From Streptomyces sp. NBC_00459 (GTDB lineage: Bacteria; Actinomycetota; Actinomycetes; Streptomycetales; Streptomycetaceae), in the NCBI RefSeq assembly GCF_036013955.1, contig NZ_CP107903.1, positions 620,001 to 684,000 of the forward strand: a DNA stretch of 64,000 bases, given 5' to 3'. The notes beneath the pieces were generated by a model. It did no database searches, was not told the origin of the DNA, and was given only the letters and a program-made list of their open reading frames with translations. A program made the translations under genes and the position numbers. Below, piece after piece: positions 7,598 through 16,133 of this stretch. How positions within the stretch are numbered: the first letter of the stretch is position 1; every line of letters starts with the position of its first letter.

Positions 7598-8380
7598 TCA
7601 GGACTCGTACTCGTACACGTACGGAGTCGTGGTGGTGAGCGGTTCGAAGCCGAGGCGTTCCAGGACGGGCCTGCTCTGGTGGGAGGCGTCGACCTGGAGG
7701 TAGCGGTAGCCGCGCTTCACGGCGTCGCGGGCACGGTGGGCGACCAGGGACCGGTAGATGCCCCGGCCCCGCCAGCCCTCGACGGTGCCGCCGCCCCACA
7801 GCCCGGCGAACCGGGTACCGGGTACGAGTTCCATGCGAGCCGCGCTCACCGGCTCCTCGCCGGCCAGCGCCACGACGGCGGTGACCGAGTCCGGGTCGTC
7901 GGTGAGCCGGGCGAGCAGCTGGCGCCGCAGCCGGGAGCTGTCGGTACCGAAGGCCTTCTCGTGCACGTCCGCCACGAGGTCGACGCCGGCCTGGTCGGTC
8001 ACGGGAACGAGGCGGATGCCCTCGGGCGGATCGGTGTCGAAGGTCAGACCGGAGACCTCACCGATCATCAGCGTCTCCTCCGGTTCGGGCGTGAATCCCG
8101 CCGTCCGCAGCCGTTGCCCCAGGTCGATGGGGAGGTCGTGGCCGTAGAGCTTCCATTCGAATGTCTGCCTGAGGTCGCCGTAGTAGCGGATCTGCTCGGC
8201 GATCGCCTCGTCGGCGCGCACGGCGTCGAGGTCGGACCAGACGACGCCGTTCCACCCCTGGGCGTCGGCGACCTGGCGCACCACCCCTCCCACCCGTTCG
8301 ATCCGGGCGCCTGGCCCGTCAGGCTGGGCTCCTTCGCGCATGTCCCGGTCGTAAAGGGCGAGCACTCCTACATGATCCAT
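7598..8380 (-). CDS. GNAT-family N-acetyltransferase
   Basis: 260 residues. The GNAT domain is in the C-terminal half: ALAGEEPVSAARMELVPGTRFAGLWGG forms the beta4 region, VEGWRGRGIYRSLVAHRA the acetyl-CoA loop, and a final QVDASHQSRPVLERLGFEP the typical C-terminal strand-helix. The N-terminal half is a family-specific extension. The ATG at 8380 has GGAG seven bases upstream. It is convergent with the GNAT gene ending at 7563, 34 bp away. Substrate unknown. Confidence 0.8.
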   Translation of the reverse strand: MDHVGVLALYDRDMREGAQPDGPGARIERVGGVVRQVADAQGWNGVVWSDLDAVRADEAIAEQIRYYGDLRQTFEWKLYGHDLPIDLGQRLRTAGFTPEPEETLMIGEVSGLTFDTDPPEGIRLVPVTDQAGVDLVADVHEKAFGTDSSRLRRQLLARLTDDPDSVTAVVALAGEEPVSAARMELVPGTRFAGLWGGGTVEGWRGRGIYRSLVAHRARDAVKRGYRYLQVDASHQSRPVLERLGFEPLTTTTPYVYEYES

Positions 8381-8572
8381 GCCGTTACTCCAGCATCCCC
8401 ATGCGGCAAGCGCAACGGTATTGGCGCCCGCAATGCGTCACCTTTCGATCATTCGCGGATGCGAAGCCCGATTCGACGTCGCCACGGTGTCGTCCGGCTC
8501 CTGTCCTGCCTCCCCGGCCGTACGGAAGTACCCTGCACCCTGACACCGCACCACGAGGAGGCCCGGTCAGCC

Positions 8573-9064
8573 ATGGTGAAGGACGACGAACTGCCCCACC
8601 TGCGCCGCTGCGTGGAACTGGCCGCCGAGGCGCTCGCGGCCGGGGACGAGCCGTTCGGATCCGTGCTGGTGGGCGGGGAGGGCGCGGTGCTGGCGGAGGA
8701 CCACAACCGGGTGGCCTCCGGTGACCGCACACGCCACCCGGAGTTCGAGCTGGCCCGCTGGTCCGCCGCCCATCTGACACCGGAGCAGCGCGCGGCAGCC
8801 ACCGTCTACACCTCCGGCGAGCACTGCCCGATGTGCGCCGCCGCGCACGCCTGGGTGGGCCTCGGACGGATCGTGTATGTGGCCTCGTCCGAGCAACTGG
8901 CCATCTGGCTGGGCGAGTTGGGTGTCCCCGCACCCCCGGTCCGGACACTGCCGGTCAACGAGATCGCGCCCGGCGTGACCGTAGAGGGACCGGTGCCGGA
9001 ACTGTCCGCCCAAGTACGCGACCTGCACCGCCGGTTCCACACCGCCGCACCCCGACAGGGCTGA
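8573..9064 (+). CDS. Nucleoside/cytosine deaminase-family zinc enzyme
   Basis: 163 residues. Zinc-site motifs of the cytidine/deoxycytidylate deaminase superfamily are present: HPEFE (zinc His plus catalytic Glu) near residue 60, and EHCPMCAAAH (PCxxC-type) near residue 85. The N-terminal EALAAGDEPFGSVLVGG resembles the guanine/cytosine deaminase and tRNA-adenosine deaminase group. Expected reaction: hydrolytic deamination of a base or nucleoside in the cytosol. The start ATG follows GAGGAGG about 9 bases upstream. It is flanked by two GNAT genes on the other strand. Confidence 0.82.
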   Translation: MVKDDELPHLRRCVELAAEALAAGDEPFGSVLVGGEGAVLAEDHNRVASGDRTRHPEFELARWSAAHLTPEQRAAATVYTSGEHCPMCAAAHAWVGLGRIVYVASSEQLAIWLGELGVPAPPVRTLPVNEIAPGVTVEGPVPELSAQVRDLHRRFHTAAPRQG

Positions 9065-9083
9065 GCCCCACCGGAGTTCGCCA

Positions 9084-9977
9084 CTACCCGAGTTCGAGCG
9101 TGGTCACCCCGAAGATCCGCTCCTGCGCGAACTCCCGCACGGGGCCCGTGTACATGCGTGCCGTCTCGAAGGACGGCGTGAAGCCCACCTCCTCCACCAT
9201 CGCGACGGCAGCCGCGTTCGGCTCGGGGATGTCGATCGCGACCTCCGTCCCGGCCACGTCGGCCGTCAGCGCGGCGAACAGTGCGCGAGCGTCGTCGGCG
9301 GTGTCGGCGAACAGCGGGCCGATCCGCGACGCGTCCCGGCCGGGGCGGACGACCCCGTAACCGGTGACGGCACGGCCGGCGGGTCCGTGCCCACCGGCAC
9401 TTTCCCGCACCAGGGCCCGATGACCGGGAGCCGTCAGCCAGTACTCCAGGAAGCGGGGCCGGTCGGCCGGGTTGCAGAGCGCGTCGTACGCCGTGATCGC
9501 CGCCAGGTCCTCCCGCCGTACGGGACGCACCCGGGCTGGGGTGTCGGCGGCGGGAGCGGTTCCGGTGAACCGGACGGTTCGGTGGGCGGGCTCGAAGCCT
9601 GAGCGGCGGTAGTTGTCCTGCTGGGCGACGACTCCGTCGAGGCCGACGGTACGACCTCCGGCGTGGGCCAGCGCGGTCTTCCAGGTGAAGATCCCGTAGC
9701 CGCGCCCGCGCAGATCGGGACGGACGAGATAGAAACCCAGAAAGGCGTAAGCGTCACCGTAGTTGACGACCGAGACCGCCGAGACCGGCTCCCCGCCGAC
9801 CCTGCCGATGAAGAAGCCCTGGGGGTCCTGGGCGAAGAAGCCGGCGGTGTCCGACAGCCCAGGGTTCCAGCCCTCGTCGGCCGCCCATCCGGTGACCACC
9901 GGCCAGTCATCGGGCCTGGCCCGGGTGACGACAAGGTCTTCGTGAGCCGGGAGGAGGGGGCCGGCGGAAGAGGTCAT
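9084..9977 (-). CDS. GNAT-family N-acetyltransferase (YitH-like)
   Basis: 297 residues. The N-terminal GNAT domain has GFYLVRPDLRGRGYGIFTWK as acetyl-CoA loop. The C-terminal half contains the NPADRPRFLEYWL and EVAIDIPEPNAAAVAMVEEVGF segments of the YitH/HolE-type two-domain acetyltransferases. ATG at 9977 lies in GAAGAGGTCATG. Function unknown; family members acetylate small molecules. It converges on the deaminase gene (19 bp gap), so the genes are not one operon. Confidence 0.78.
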   Translation of the reverse strand: MTSSAGPLLPAHEDLVVTRARPDDWPVVTGWAADEGWNPGLSDTAGFFAQDPQGFFIGRVGGEPVSAVSVVNYGDAYAFLGFYLVRPDLRGRGYGIFTWKTALAHAGGRTVGLDGVVAQQDNYRRSGFEPAHRTVRFTGTAPAADTPARVRPVRREDLAAITAYDALCNPADRPRFLEYWLTAPGHRALVRESAGGHGPAGRAVTGYGVVRPGRDASRIGPLFADTADDARALFAALTADVAGTEVAIDIPEPNAAAVAMVEEVGFTPSFETARMYTGPVREFAQERIFGVTTLELG

Positions 9978-10169
9978 GGATGTACTCCGTTCCGTTCAGT
10001 GGGGGGATCTCGGCCCCATCCGACCATGGATCCGGAAGGGGCCGCGACCACCCGGCACCGCGGCCCGCACGCGGGGCCCACACGCCAAGAGGCGAGGCTC
10101 TGTGAGCCCGCATATCGTGTTCGAGGGCGCCGTCCCGGTCCGCAGCCGGGCCCGCCCCTGGAGGCACTC

Positions 10170-11774
10170 ATGCGGTCCGCGCACCGACGCCGGGCGCTCG
10201 CCTCGGCCGCGACCCTCGCCCTGCTGGGGACGGGTGCGCCGACGGTGGCCACGGCGGACGACGACCCCGGCCTGTCCCGCTTCTACCACCAGAAGATCAA
10301 GTGGTCGGCCTGCGCCGACGAGACGGCGATGGACGACGTGCCTACGGACGACCTCCAGTGCGGCAAGGTCACCGTCCCGCTCGACTACGCCGAACCCGGC
10401 GGCGACACACTCGACCTGGCGATGGCCCGCTACCGGGCGACGGGTGGGTCCCGGGGTTCCGTGCTGCTGAACTTCGGCGGGCCCGGCGGCGCGGGCGTCA
10501 GTCAACTCGCCTACGAAGGCAAGGACTTCATGGGTCTGACGAACGGCTACGACGTCGTCACCTTCGACCCGCGCGGCGTGGGCAGATCCTCTCCCGTCAG
10601 CTGTGGCGAAGGCACGGACACGGACGCCGAGGTGACCGGCGGCGAGACCGGGGCCGATCCGCGTGCCGTCCTCCGGCAACTGCGCAGGGCCGCCCAGGCC
10701 TGTGTACGGCACTCCGGGCCCGTTCTGCGCCACATCGGCACCGTCGACGTCTCCCGCGACCTCGACGTGATGCGTCAGGCCCTCGGCGACAAGAAGCTCA
10801 ACTACCTCGGATTCTCCTACGGGACCCGTCTCGGCGCGGTCTACGCCGCCCAGTTCCCCAAGAAGGTGGGCCGGTTCGTCCTCGACGGCGTCGACACCCT
10901 CACCGAATCGCTCGCCGAGCAGGGTCTCGCGGGCGCTGCCGGGCAGCAGACCGCCCTGGATGGCTTCCTCAGCTGGTGCGTTGCGGACATCGCCTGCCCG
11001 TTCGGGCAGGACGCCCGCATCGCCCGCCGACGGGTCGTCGACCTGGTCGCCTCACTCGACCAGGACCCGGTGCCGACCGGCTACGGCGACCGCTTCTCCG
11101 GCCAGGACCTGGTGGGCGCCATCGGCCAGGGGCTCTACAGCAAGCGGATGTGGTCGCCCCTGGAGCGGGCTCTCGCCGCGCTGGTCGAGGACGGGGACGC
11201 GCGAGGAGTCATGGCGTTCGGCGGCTCGGGCACCGCCGTCCCCGCCCTGCCGAGGCGGAGCCTCGTACCGCGGAGCAGCCCGTCCCCGGACTCCGACGGC
11301 CACCTCGTCGACGAGGTGGAGGTGCCCATCGACAACCTCCCCGCCGCGCTGATGGCGGTCAACTGCGCGGACGACCCCGACCGGCCCACCGCGGCCCGGA
11401 TCACCAAGGATTTCGCCGCCCTGCGGGCCGCGTACGAGAAGGCCTCCCCGGTGTTCGGCCACTACCGCCTCACCGAGGTCCTGACGTGTTACGGCCGCCC
11501 GAGGGGCACGGACTTCATCCGTACGCGGGTACGGGACGTCGACACGCCGAAGATGCTTCTGGTGGGCACGCGCGGCGACCCGGCCACGCCGTACCGCTGG
11601 ACCACGGAGACGGCCGAGCGGCTGGGCTCGTCGGCCGTCGTCCTCGACAACAAGGGCGAGGGCCACACCGGGTACGCGTCCTCGAAGTGCGTGCACCGGA
11701 CGGTCGACGCGTTCCTGCTGTACGGCTCCCTCCCGCCCGACGGCAGTTCCTGCGCCGCGGACGACGCGGGCTGA
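10170..11774 (+). CDS. Secreted tripeptidyl aminopeptidase (TAP/SlpD-type alpha/beta hydrolase)
   Basis: 534 residues. It has an Arg-rich n-region and a hydrophobic signal peptide ending near ATADDD, then an alpha/beta-hydrolase fold. The oxyanion loop is NFGGPGGAGVS, the nucleophile is Ser216 in GFSYGTR, the acid lies in LLVGTRGDPATP and the His in NKGEGHTGY. The C-terminal TAP-like domain ends with the usual Cys residues. Streptomyces secrete several such proteases, which remove N-terminal tripeptides and mature other exoproteins during development. ATG 10170 is chosen for its GGAGG site 5 bases upstream; earlier in-frame codons overlap a GNAT promoter region. Confidence 0.88.
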   Translation: MRSAHRRRALASAATLALLGTGAPTVATADDDPGLSRFYHQKIKWSACADETAMDDVPTDDLQCGKVTVPLDYAEPGGDTLDLAMARYRATGGSRGSVLLNFGGPGGAGVSQLAYEGKDFMGLTNGYDVVTFDPRGVGRSSPVSCGEGTDTDAEVTGGETGADPRAVLRQLRRAAQACVRHSGPVLRHIGTVDVSRDLDVMRQALGDKKLNYLGFSYGTRLGAVYAAQFPKKVGRFVLDGVDTLTESLAEQGLAGAAGQQTALDGFLSWCVADIACPFGQDARIARRRVVDLVASLDQDPVPTGYGDRFSGQDLVGAIGQGLYSKRMWSPLERALAALVEDGDARGVMAFGGSGTAVPALPRRSLVPRSSPSPDSDGHLVDEVEVPIDNLPAALMAVNCADDPDRPTAARITKDFAALRAAYEKASPVFGHYRLTEVLTCYGRPRGTDFIRTRVRDVDTPKMLLVGTRGDPATPYRWTTETAERLGSSAVVLDNKGEGHTGYASSKCVHRTVDAFLLYGSLPPDGSSCAADDAG

Positions 11775-11984
11775 GGCCGCCTGCGATGCCGGGCGGAACC
11801 GGTCGCACTCCCCCGCTCCCGCTCGCTCCGACCACTCCGAATGCCTGACGTCCGAATCAGCCCTGTGGTGCACATATGGCGCACGCCCTCGGCCCTGCCA
11901 CGCTGCTCGTCGGCGTGCTGCGCTGCTGACCGCCGCGCCACCGACCCCCACGTCCCCGGTCTCCGGCCAGCGACCTGTCCGCGC

Positions 11985-12425
11985 TCACTGCTCCCTTCCC
12001 TCGCTGCCCGCCGAAGGCGCGCCGAGGAGGTCCGACAAGCCTCGGTCGACGGCGTCGCCGAGGTCCTCTCTCCCGGCCGCCACGACGGCGAACGTACGGA
12101 GCAGGAAGCGTCGCAGGGCCGGTGTGCCGAACTGGAGCAGGGCCAGGCCGTGCGGCGAGTGGAGTTCCAGGACCGTGTGTGCGGCGCTGCACGGCCAGAT
12201 GTGGACGTCGCCGCCCCCGGCGGGCCGCCGTACTCCTTCCTCCAGCAGGCTCCGGGCGAAGGTCCAGCTCACCTCCTCGCCGTCCAGGGCGACCTCGGCC
12301 GGGAAATCGATGTGCACGGCCAGCGGATCCGTCGAGACGTAGCGGAGCGTGGCGTGGACGGGGAGCTCCTGCTCCTCCGAGGTGATCAGGCGTGCACGCG
12401 CGGGCTGTTCGAGGGTGACATCCAT
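11985..12425 (-). CDS. SsgA-like sporulation/cell division protein (SALP)
   Basis: 146 residues matching the SsgA/SsgB family throughout: HATLRYVSTDPLAVHIDFPA, VSWTFARSLLEEGV and GDVHIWPC are hallmark blocks. SALPs direct septum positioning, peptidoglycan remodelling and spore separation, and occur only in morphologically complex actinomycetes. ATG at 12425 has GGAG upstream. The C-terminal tail (GAPSAGSEGREQ) is longer than in SsgB, so it is one of the SsgC-G type paralogues rather than SsgB; which one cannot be settled here. A 485-bp regulatory-looking gap separates it from the divergent phosphatase gene. Confidence 0.9.
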   Translation of the reverse strand: MDVTLEQPARARLITSEEQELPVHATLRYVSTDPLAVHIDFPAEVALDGEEVSWTFARSLLEEGVRRPAGGGDVHIWPCSAAHTVLELHSPHGLALLQFGTPALRRFLLRTFAVVAAGREDLGDAVDRGLSDLLGAPSAGSEGREQ

Positions 12426-12910
12426 GGCAGTCTCCGCTCCGGTTCGGGCCGACGATGGTGATGCCGACGCGTTGTGCCGACGTGGTGTTACGACCCCGAA
12501 ATGGCCTCTCCGATTACGCGGATTCCGCAGCTATTAATGTGAGCTGCATCACCAAGTCGCGTGGTTTTCCGCAGGGATCAAGGACCGCTGGGCGATTCGG
12601 GGGCAACCTGACGATGCGCCCCGGCAACACATCGCCACGCATCGCACAAAAGACCGTCGAACACGCGCTTGAATGAGTGGCCACTCATCTCCATCGATCC
12701 ACCAAGTCGCGTACCCCGCCTACGACTTGGCACACCAGACGCGTACCGTTTTCGCATCAGGAAAATCGTCCAAGAAGACTGTGGCATATGCCAGAAGCAC
12801 CACCGTCCCGTGTGTTGCCAAATCCCTTACAGGCCGTCGCAGGCTGTGCAACAGTCGTAACCGGTCCTTCCGTCAGCCTTGGTCGTACCGTCCCTTCATC
12901 GGAGTGCGTC
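12426..12910. other. 485-bp divergent intergenic region with repeats
   Basis: No gene supported. It is visibly less GC-rich than its neighbours. It holds a 13-bp direct repeat CACCAAGTCGCGT (12550-12562 and 12700-12712), a 16-bp perfect palindrome ATGAGTGGCCACTCAT (12673-12688) and a CCAAGTC...GACTTGG inverted repeat (12702-12730). These lie between the SsgA-like gene (minus) and the PAS-PP2C gene (plus) and look like binding sites for a developmental regulator. Confidence 0.6.
12550..12730. promoter_or_regulatory. Repeat/palindrome cluster upstream of PP2C and SsgA-like genes
   Basis: Two CACCAAGTCGCGT copies are 150 bp apart. The second copy also forms an inverted repeat with GACTTGG at 12724-12730. 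The palindrome ATGAGTGGCCACTCAT lies between the two copies. The sequence shows the repeats directly; which regulator binds is unknown. Confidence 0.5.
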
Positions 12911-14353
12911 ATGCCGCCCCATCTCTCCGCGGACCGTCCAGCCGCCCAGCCGCCCTCGCGCGGCTCGGTCGAGGCGCTCATCACGCAGACCCGACAGCTC
13001 AAAGGTGACGTGGACGCCGTACGACGGGACACACCCGCCGACGGATCGGACCCGCAGGGCCGCTGGCAGCGCGCTCTGTACGACCTGGCGCTGCATCAGC
13101 TCAGCGACCTCGACGAACACCTGGCCCAGCTGCGGGACGGGCCGCAGCGTCTTCCCGAGGCGCCCCTCGCCGCCGAGGCGGTCCCCGCCGTCCGAGCCGT
13201 GCCGACGGCTCCCCGGCGCGACTCGCTCCTCAGCCGGGTCGGCAGCGCGGAGTGGAATCTCCTCAACGACGAGGCAAGCTGGTCCGGCGAGCTGTACCAG
13301 ATCCTCGGCCGGGACCCCGCCGCGGACCCGCTCACCCTCGACGAACTGCCCTCCCTGGTGCTCGACGAGGACCGGCCGAGGCTCACCGCGATGGTCACGG
13401 ACTGCCTCATCGACGCCAAGCCCATCGACGGTGAGTTCCGCATCGTGCGGCCCGACGGCGGTGTCCGGACCGTGCACATGATGGGCGAGCCCGTGCTCGA
13501 CGCCGACGGCAGCACCGCCTCGATGTGGGCCGTGCTGCGGGACGTCAGCGAACTGCGCCGCAGCCAGCGGACGGTGGGCGAGACCCATGACTCGTTGCAG
13601 CGTCACCGGCACCACGCCCAGTCCGAGCGTCGGCTCGCGGTCGAGCTGCAGGAGGCCGTGCTGCCGCCATGGCGTGGCTCCCTGCGACTCCCGCACCAGG
13701 GACCGCAGGCTCTGGACCTGGCCGCCCACTACCTCCCCTCCTCGACGAGCGCGCTGATCGGCGGCGACTGGTACGACGCGCTCGAACTGTCCGACGGCGA
13801 CACCTTGTTGAGCGTCGGAGACCTCACCGGCCACGGGGTGACCGTGACCTCGGGCATGGCGATGCTGCTGGGGGCGCTGCGCGGCATGGCCGTCGCCGGC
13901 ACCCAGCCGGGGCAACTCATGACCTGGCTCAACCAGTTACTCGACGCGTCCGTCCAGCCGGCCCTGGGCAGCGCGGTCTGCTGCCGCTACCGGCCCGAGT
14001 CCCGAACCCTCACCTGGGCCCAGGCGGGCCACCCCGCCCCGCTGCTGTTCCGCGACGGGACGGGGCGCACGCTGAACCCACCGGACGGCGTCCTGCTCGG
14101 CGCCACCTCGGGCGCCGTCTACGGGCAGGCCGAAGAGACCCTCGCACCCGGCGATGTGCTCCTCCTGCACACCGACGGACTGGTGCCCGGCGGCCGGGAA
14201 GGCACCACCGCCGCGCACCGCCTGCTCGAACTGGCCCCGCGCTTCGACGAGGCGCGGACCGCGCAGGAGTGCGTACGGGCGGTGGTGGAGGAGTTCGGCG
14301 AGACCGAGCGCGAGGACGACGCCTGCGTGATGATCGCCAGGGTGGCCCCGTAA
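12911..14353 (+). CDS. PAS-domain PP2C/SpoIIE-family protein phosphatase, TTA-containing
   Basis: 480 residues. A helical N-terminus (1-100) is followed by a PAS domain (about 105-215, with GEFRIVRPDGGVRTVHM and a DVSELRRSQ PAC end), a short coiled linker and a PP2C domain (about 250-478). Metal-binding motifs GGDWYDALEL (residues 284-292), SVGDLTGHG (301-309) and HTDGLVPGGR are intact. Such proteins dephosphorylate anti-sigma-factor antagonists in sigma-B-type partner-switching. ATG 12911 has GGAG 6 bases upstream. Residue 343 is encoded by TTA (13937-13939), so translation depends on the bldA tRNA, consistent with a developmental role next to an SsgA-like gene. Confidence 0.88.
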   Translation: MPPHLSADRPAAQPPSRGSVEALITQTRQLKGDVDAVRRDTPADGSDPQGRWQRALYDLALHQLSDLDEHLAQLRDGPQRLPEAPLAAEAVPAVRAVPTAPRRDSLLSRVGSAEWNLLNDEASWSGELYQILGRDPAADPLTLDELPSLVLDEDRPRLTAMVTDCLIDAKPIDGEFRIVRPDGGVRTVHMMGEPVLDADGSTASMWAVLRDVSELRRSQRTVGETHDSLQRHRHHAQSERRLAVELQEAVLPPWRGSLRLPHQGPQALDLAAHYLPSSTSALIGGDWYDALELSDGDTLLSVGDLTGHGVTVTSGMAMLLGALRGMAVAGTQPGQLMTWLNQLLDASVQPALGSAVCCRYRPESRTLTWAQAGHPAPLLFRDGTGRTLNPPDGVLLGATSGAVYGQAEETLAPGDVLLLHTDGLVPGGREGTTAAHRLLELAPRFDEARTAQECVRAVVEEFGETEREDDACVMIARVAP

Positions 14354-14398
14354 CCGTCGAGGCCCCGTAGCAGGCAGGGGCGAGGCGAGGCCCCGTAG
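14344..14398. repeat. Short direct repeats between convergent genes
   Basis: GGCCCCGTA occurs at 14344-14352, 14361-14369 and 14389-14397, the last two inside a 12-bp GAGGCCCCGTAG. They lie at the junction of the convergent phosphatase and NsdA-like genes. No function visible. Confidence 0.5.
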
Positions 14399-14403
14399 GC
14401 CGG

Positions 14404-15900
14404 CTACGCCCGTGTGCTGTTGGTACCCCTTCCTTTCACCTGCTTCGGCAGCGACAGTTTGATCTCTTCCCGGAGTTCGCCGATCTTCGGATAGCTGGAG
14501 TACTCGGCGGTGAGCCGGTACATCTCGCGCAGCCGGTCCCAGGTGCGGTGGGAAGAGTTCGAGCCCATCGACACCAGGGCCAACCGCGCGTATCCGGCGG
14601 CCTGTTCGGGGTCGTCCGCGATGAAGCAGGCGGAGGCCATGGACAGGAAGTCGAAGATCTTCGACCGCTGGCGGCCGTCGACCCTCAGTTCCAGGGCCTT
14701 CTCCGCGTAATACTGGGCCTGTACGGCCGCGGCAGGTTCGTGCTCGGCCAGGGTGCGATAGGCCAGCGCCTGCATGCCGTACAGGTCCTCCGCCTTGAAC
14801 ATCTGCATCCAACTGGGCGGCGGAACATCGCCCTTGTCGGAGACGAAGAGATCCTCGGCCTGCCCGAGAGTGCGGCGCATCGCCTGACCGCGCCCCATCG
14901 ACGCCTGCGCCCAGGCCTCGACGGTGTACAGCATGGCCTTGGTGCGGGGCAAAGTCTCCTCGCCCGAACCGGAGTTGGCGAGCTTCATGAGGTCGAGCGC
15001 GTCGTCGGGCCGGCCAAGGTGCACCATCTGGCGAGCCGCCCGGGAGAGCGCCTCCCCGGCGCGCGGCCGGTCGCCGCCCTCACGGGCCGCGTGGGCGGCG
15101 ATGACGAAGTACTTCTGGGCCGTGGGTTCCAGGCCGACGTCGTGCGACATCCAGCCGGCGAGGACGGCGAGGTTGGCGGCGACGCCCCACAGACGCCGCT
15201 GAAGGGGTTCGGGATGTCGGTAGGCGAGCATGCCGCCCACCTCGTTGAGCTGACCCACCACTGCCTTGCGCTGGAGCCCGCCGCCGCGGGCGGCGTCCCA
15301 GGCCCGGAACACCTCGACGGCGCGTTCCAGTTCCTCGATCTCCTGCCACCCGATGGGGGCGGCCTCGTACCGGTCGAAACCGGCGGGGTCGGCGTGCAGG
15401 GGATCGTCGAGGTCGGGTGCGTCGGCGGAGAGAGTCGGGTCGGTGTGCAGCCAGTCGTGCATGGCACTGCTGAGTGCGGAGCCTGCGGTGAGCGCGACGC
15501 CCGCACCCACCAAGCCGCGTCGGTTGAGCATGAGGTCCATTCCCGTGAATTCGGTGAGGACCGCGGCAGTCCGTTCGGGCGCCCACGGCACACCGTCGGG
15601 AGCTTCAGCACTCCCGGCGCCCGGCCGTTTCCCCACACGCCCGTGCCGGACCAGACCTAAGTCCTCTATGGTCACGACACGGCCGAGACGCTCGGTGAAC
15701 AGTGCAGCCAGTACGCGCGGCACGGGATCTCGCGGGATCTCTCCCGTGTCGATCCACCGCCGCACCCGCGAGGTGTCGGTCGCCAGCTGGGGGTGGCCCA
15801 TGGCCGCCGCCTGCCGGTTGACCAGCCGCGCGAGCTCGCCCTTGGACCAGCCGGCCAGGCCGAACAGGTCCGTCAGACGAGTGTTGGGTTGTCCGCTCAC
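14404..15900 (-). CDS. NsdA-like TPR transcriptional/developmental regulator
   Basis: 498 residues. The N-terminus (TRLTDLFGLAGWSKGELARL, then TDTSRVRRWIDTGEIPRDPV) is an XRE-like DNA-binding region shared with NsdA/NsdB, negative regulators of differentiation and antibiotic production in S. coelicolor. A central hydrophobic segment (GLVGAGVALTAGSALSSAMH) and then TPR-like helical repeats (about 190-470; EAWAQASMGRGQAMRRTLGQ, YYAEKALELR) follow. The start is GTG at 15900 with a GGGGG site. Streptomyces hold several paralogues, so the exact orthologue is not claimed. It is divergent from the APH-type gene at 16134. Confidence 0.8.
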   Translation of the reverse strand: MSGQPNTRLTDLFGLAGWSKGELARLVNRQAAAMGHPQLATDTSRVRRWIDTGEIPRDPVPRVLAALFTERLGRVVTIEDLGLVRHGRVGKRPGAGSAEAPDGVPWAPERTAAVLTEFTGMDLMLNRRGLVGAGVALTAGSALSSAMHDWLHTDPTLSADAPDLDDPLHADPAGFDRYEAAPIGWQEIEELERAVEVFRAWDAARGGGLQRKAVVGQLNEVGGMLAYRHPEPLQRRLWGVAANLAVLAGWMSHDVGLEPTAQKYFVIAAHAAREGGDRPRAGEALSRAARQMVHLGRPDDALDLMKLANSGSGEETLPRTKAMLYTVEAWAQASMGRGQAMRRTLGQAEDLFVSDKGDVPPPSWMQMFKAEDLYGMQALAYRTLAEHEPAAAVQAQYYAEKALELRVDGRQRSKIFDFLSMASACFIADDPEQAAGYARLALVSMGSNSSHRTWDRLREMYRLTAEYSSYPKIGELREEIKLSLPKQVKGRGTNSTRA

Positions 15901-16133
15901 GTCAAGCCCCCAGGTTCTCGGCTGAGTTGACAGTAACCGTCTGTCAGTTGCTGAGCGACTATTCGCCAGGGTTCGCCAGGGTTCGCCAGATGGTGTGCCA
16001 CTGGCCGACGGGTGTCAGGTAGGAACGCGCCACCCCGACCCGGTCACCGAGGAACACTCCCCAGGGTGCACCTGGGAGGCCGGGCCGGGTAGCGCACGAC
16101 CACCGTCGGCACACGAAGGGATCTGTTTCTCCC

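Noticed and set aside
9663..10169. Long in-frame extension upstream of the TAP-type peptidase
   Set aside because: It overlaps the GNAT gene and its promoter on the other strand, while the ATG at 10170 has a GGAGG site and begins a normal signal peptide.
12677..12910. N-terminal extension of the PP2C gene from ATG 12677
   Set aside because: It would cover the repeat/palindrome region, has no ribosome site and no family similarity; ATG 12911 has GGAG at good spacing.
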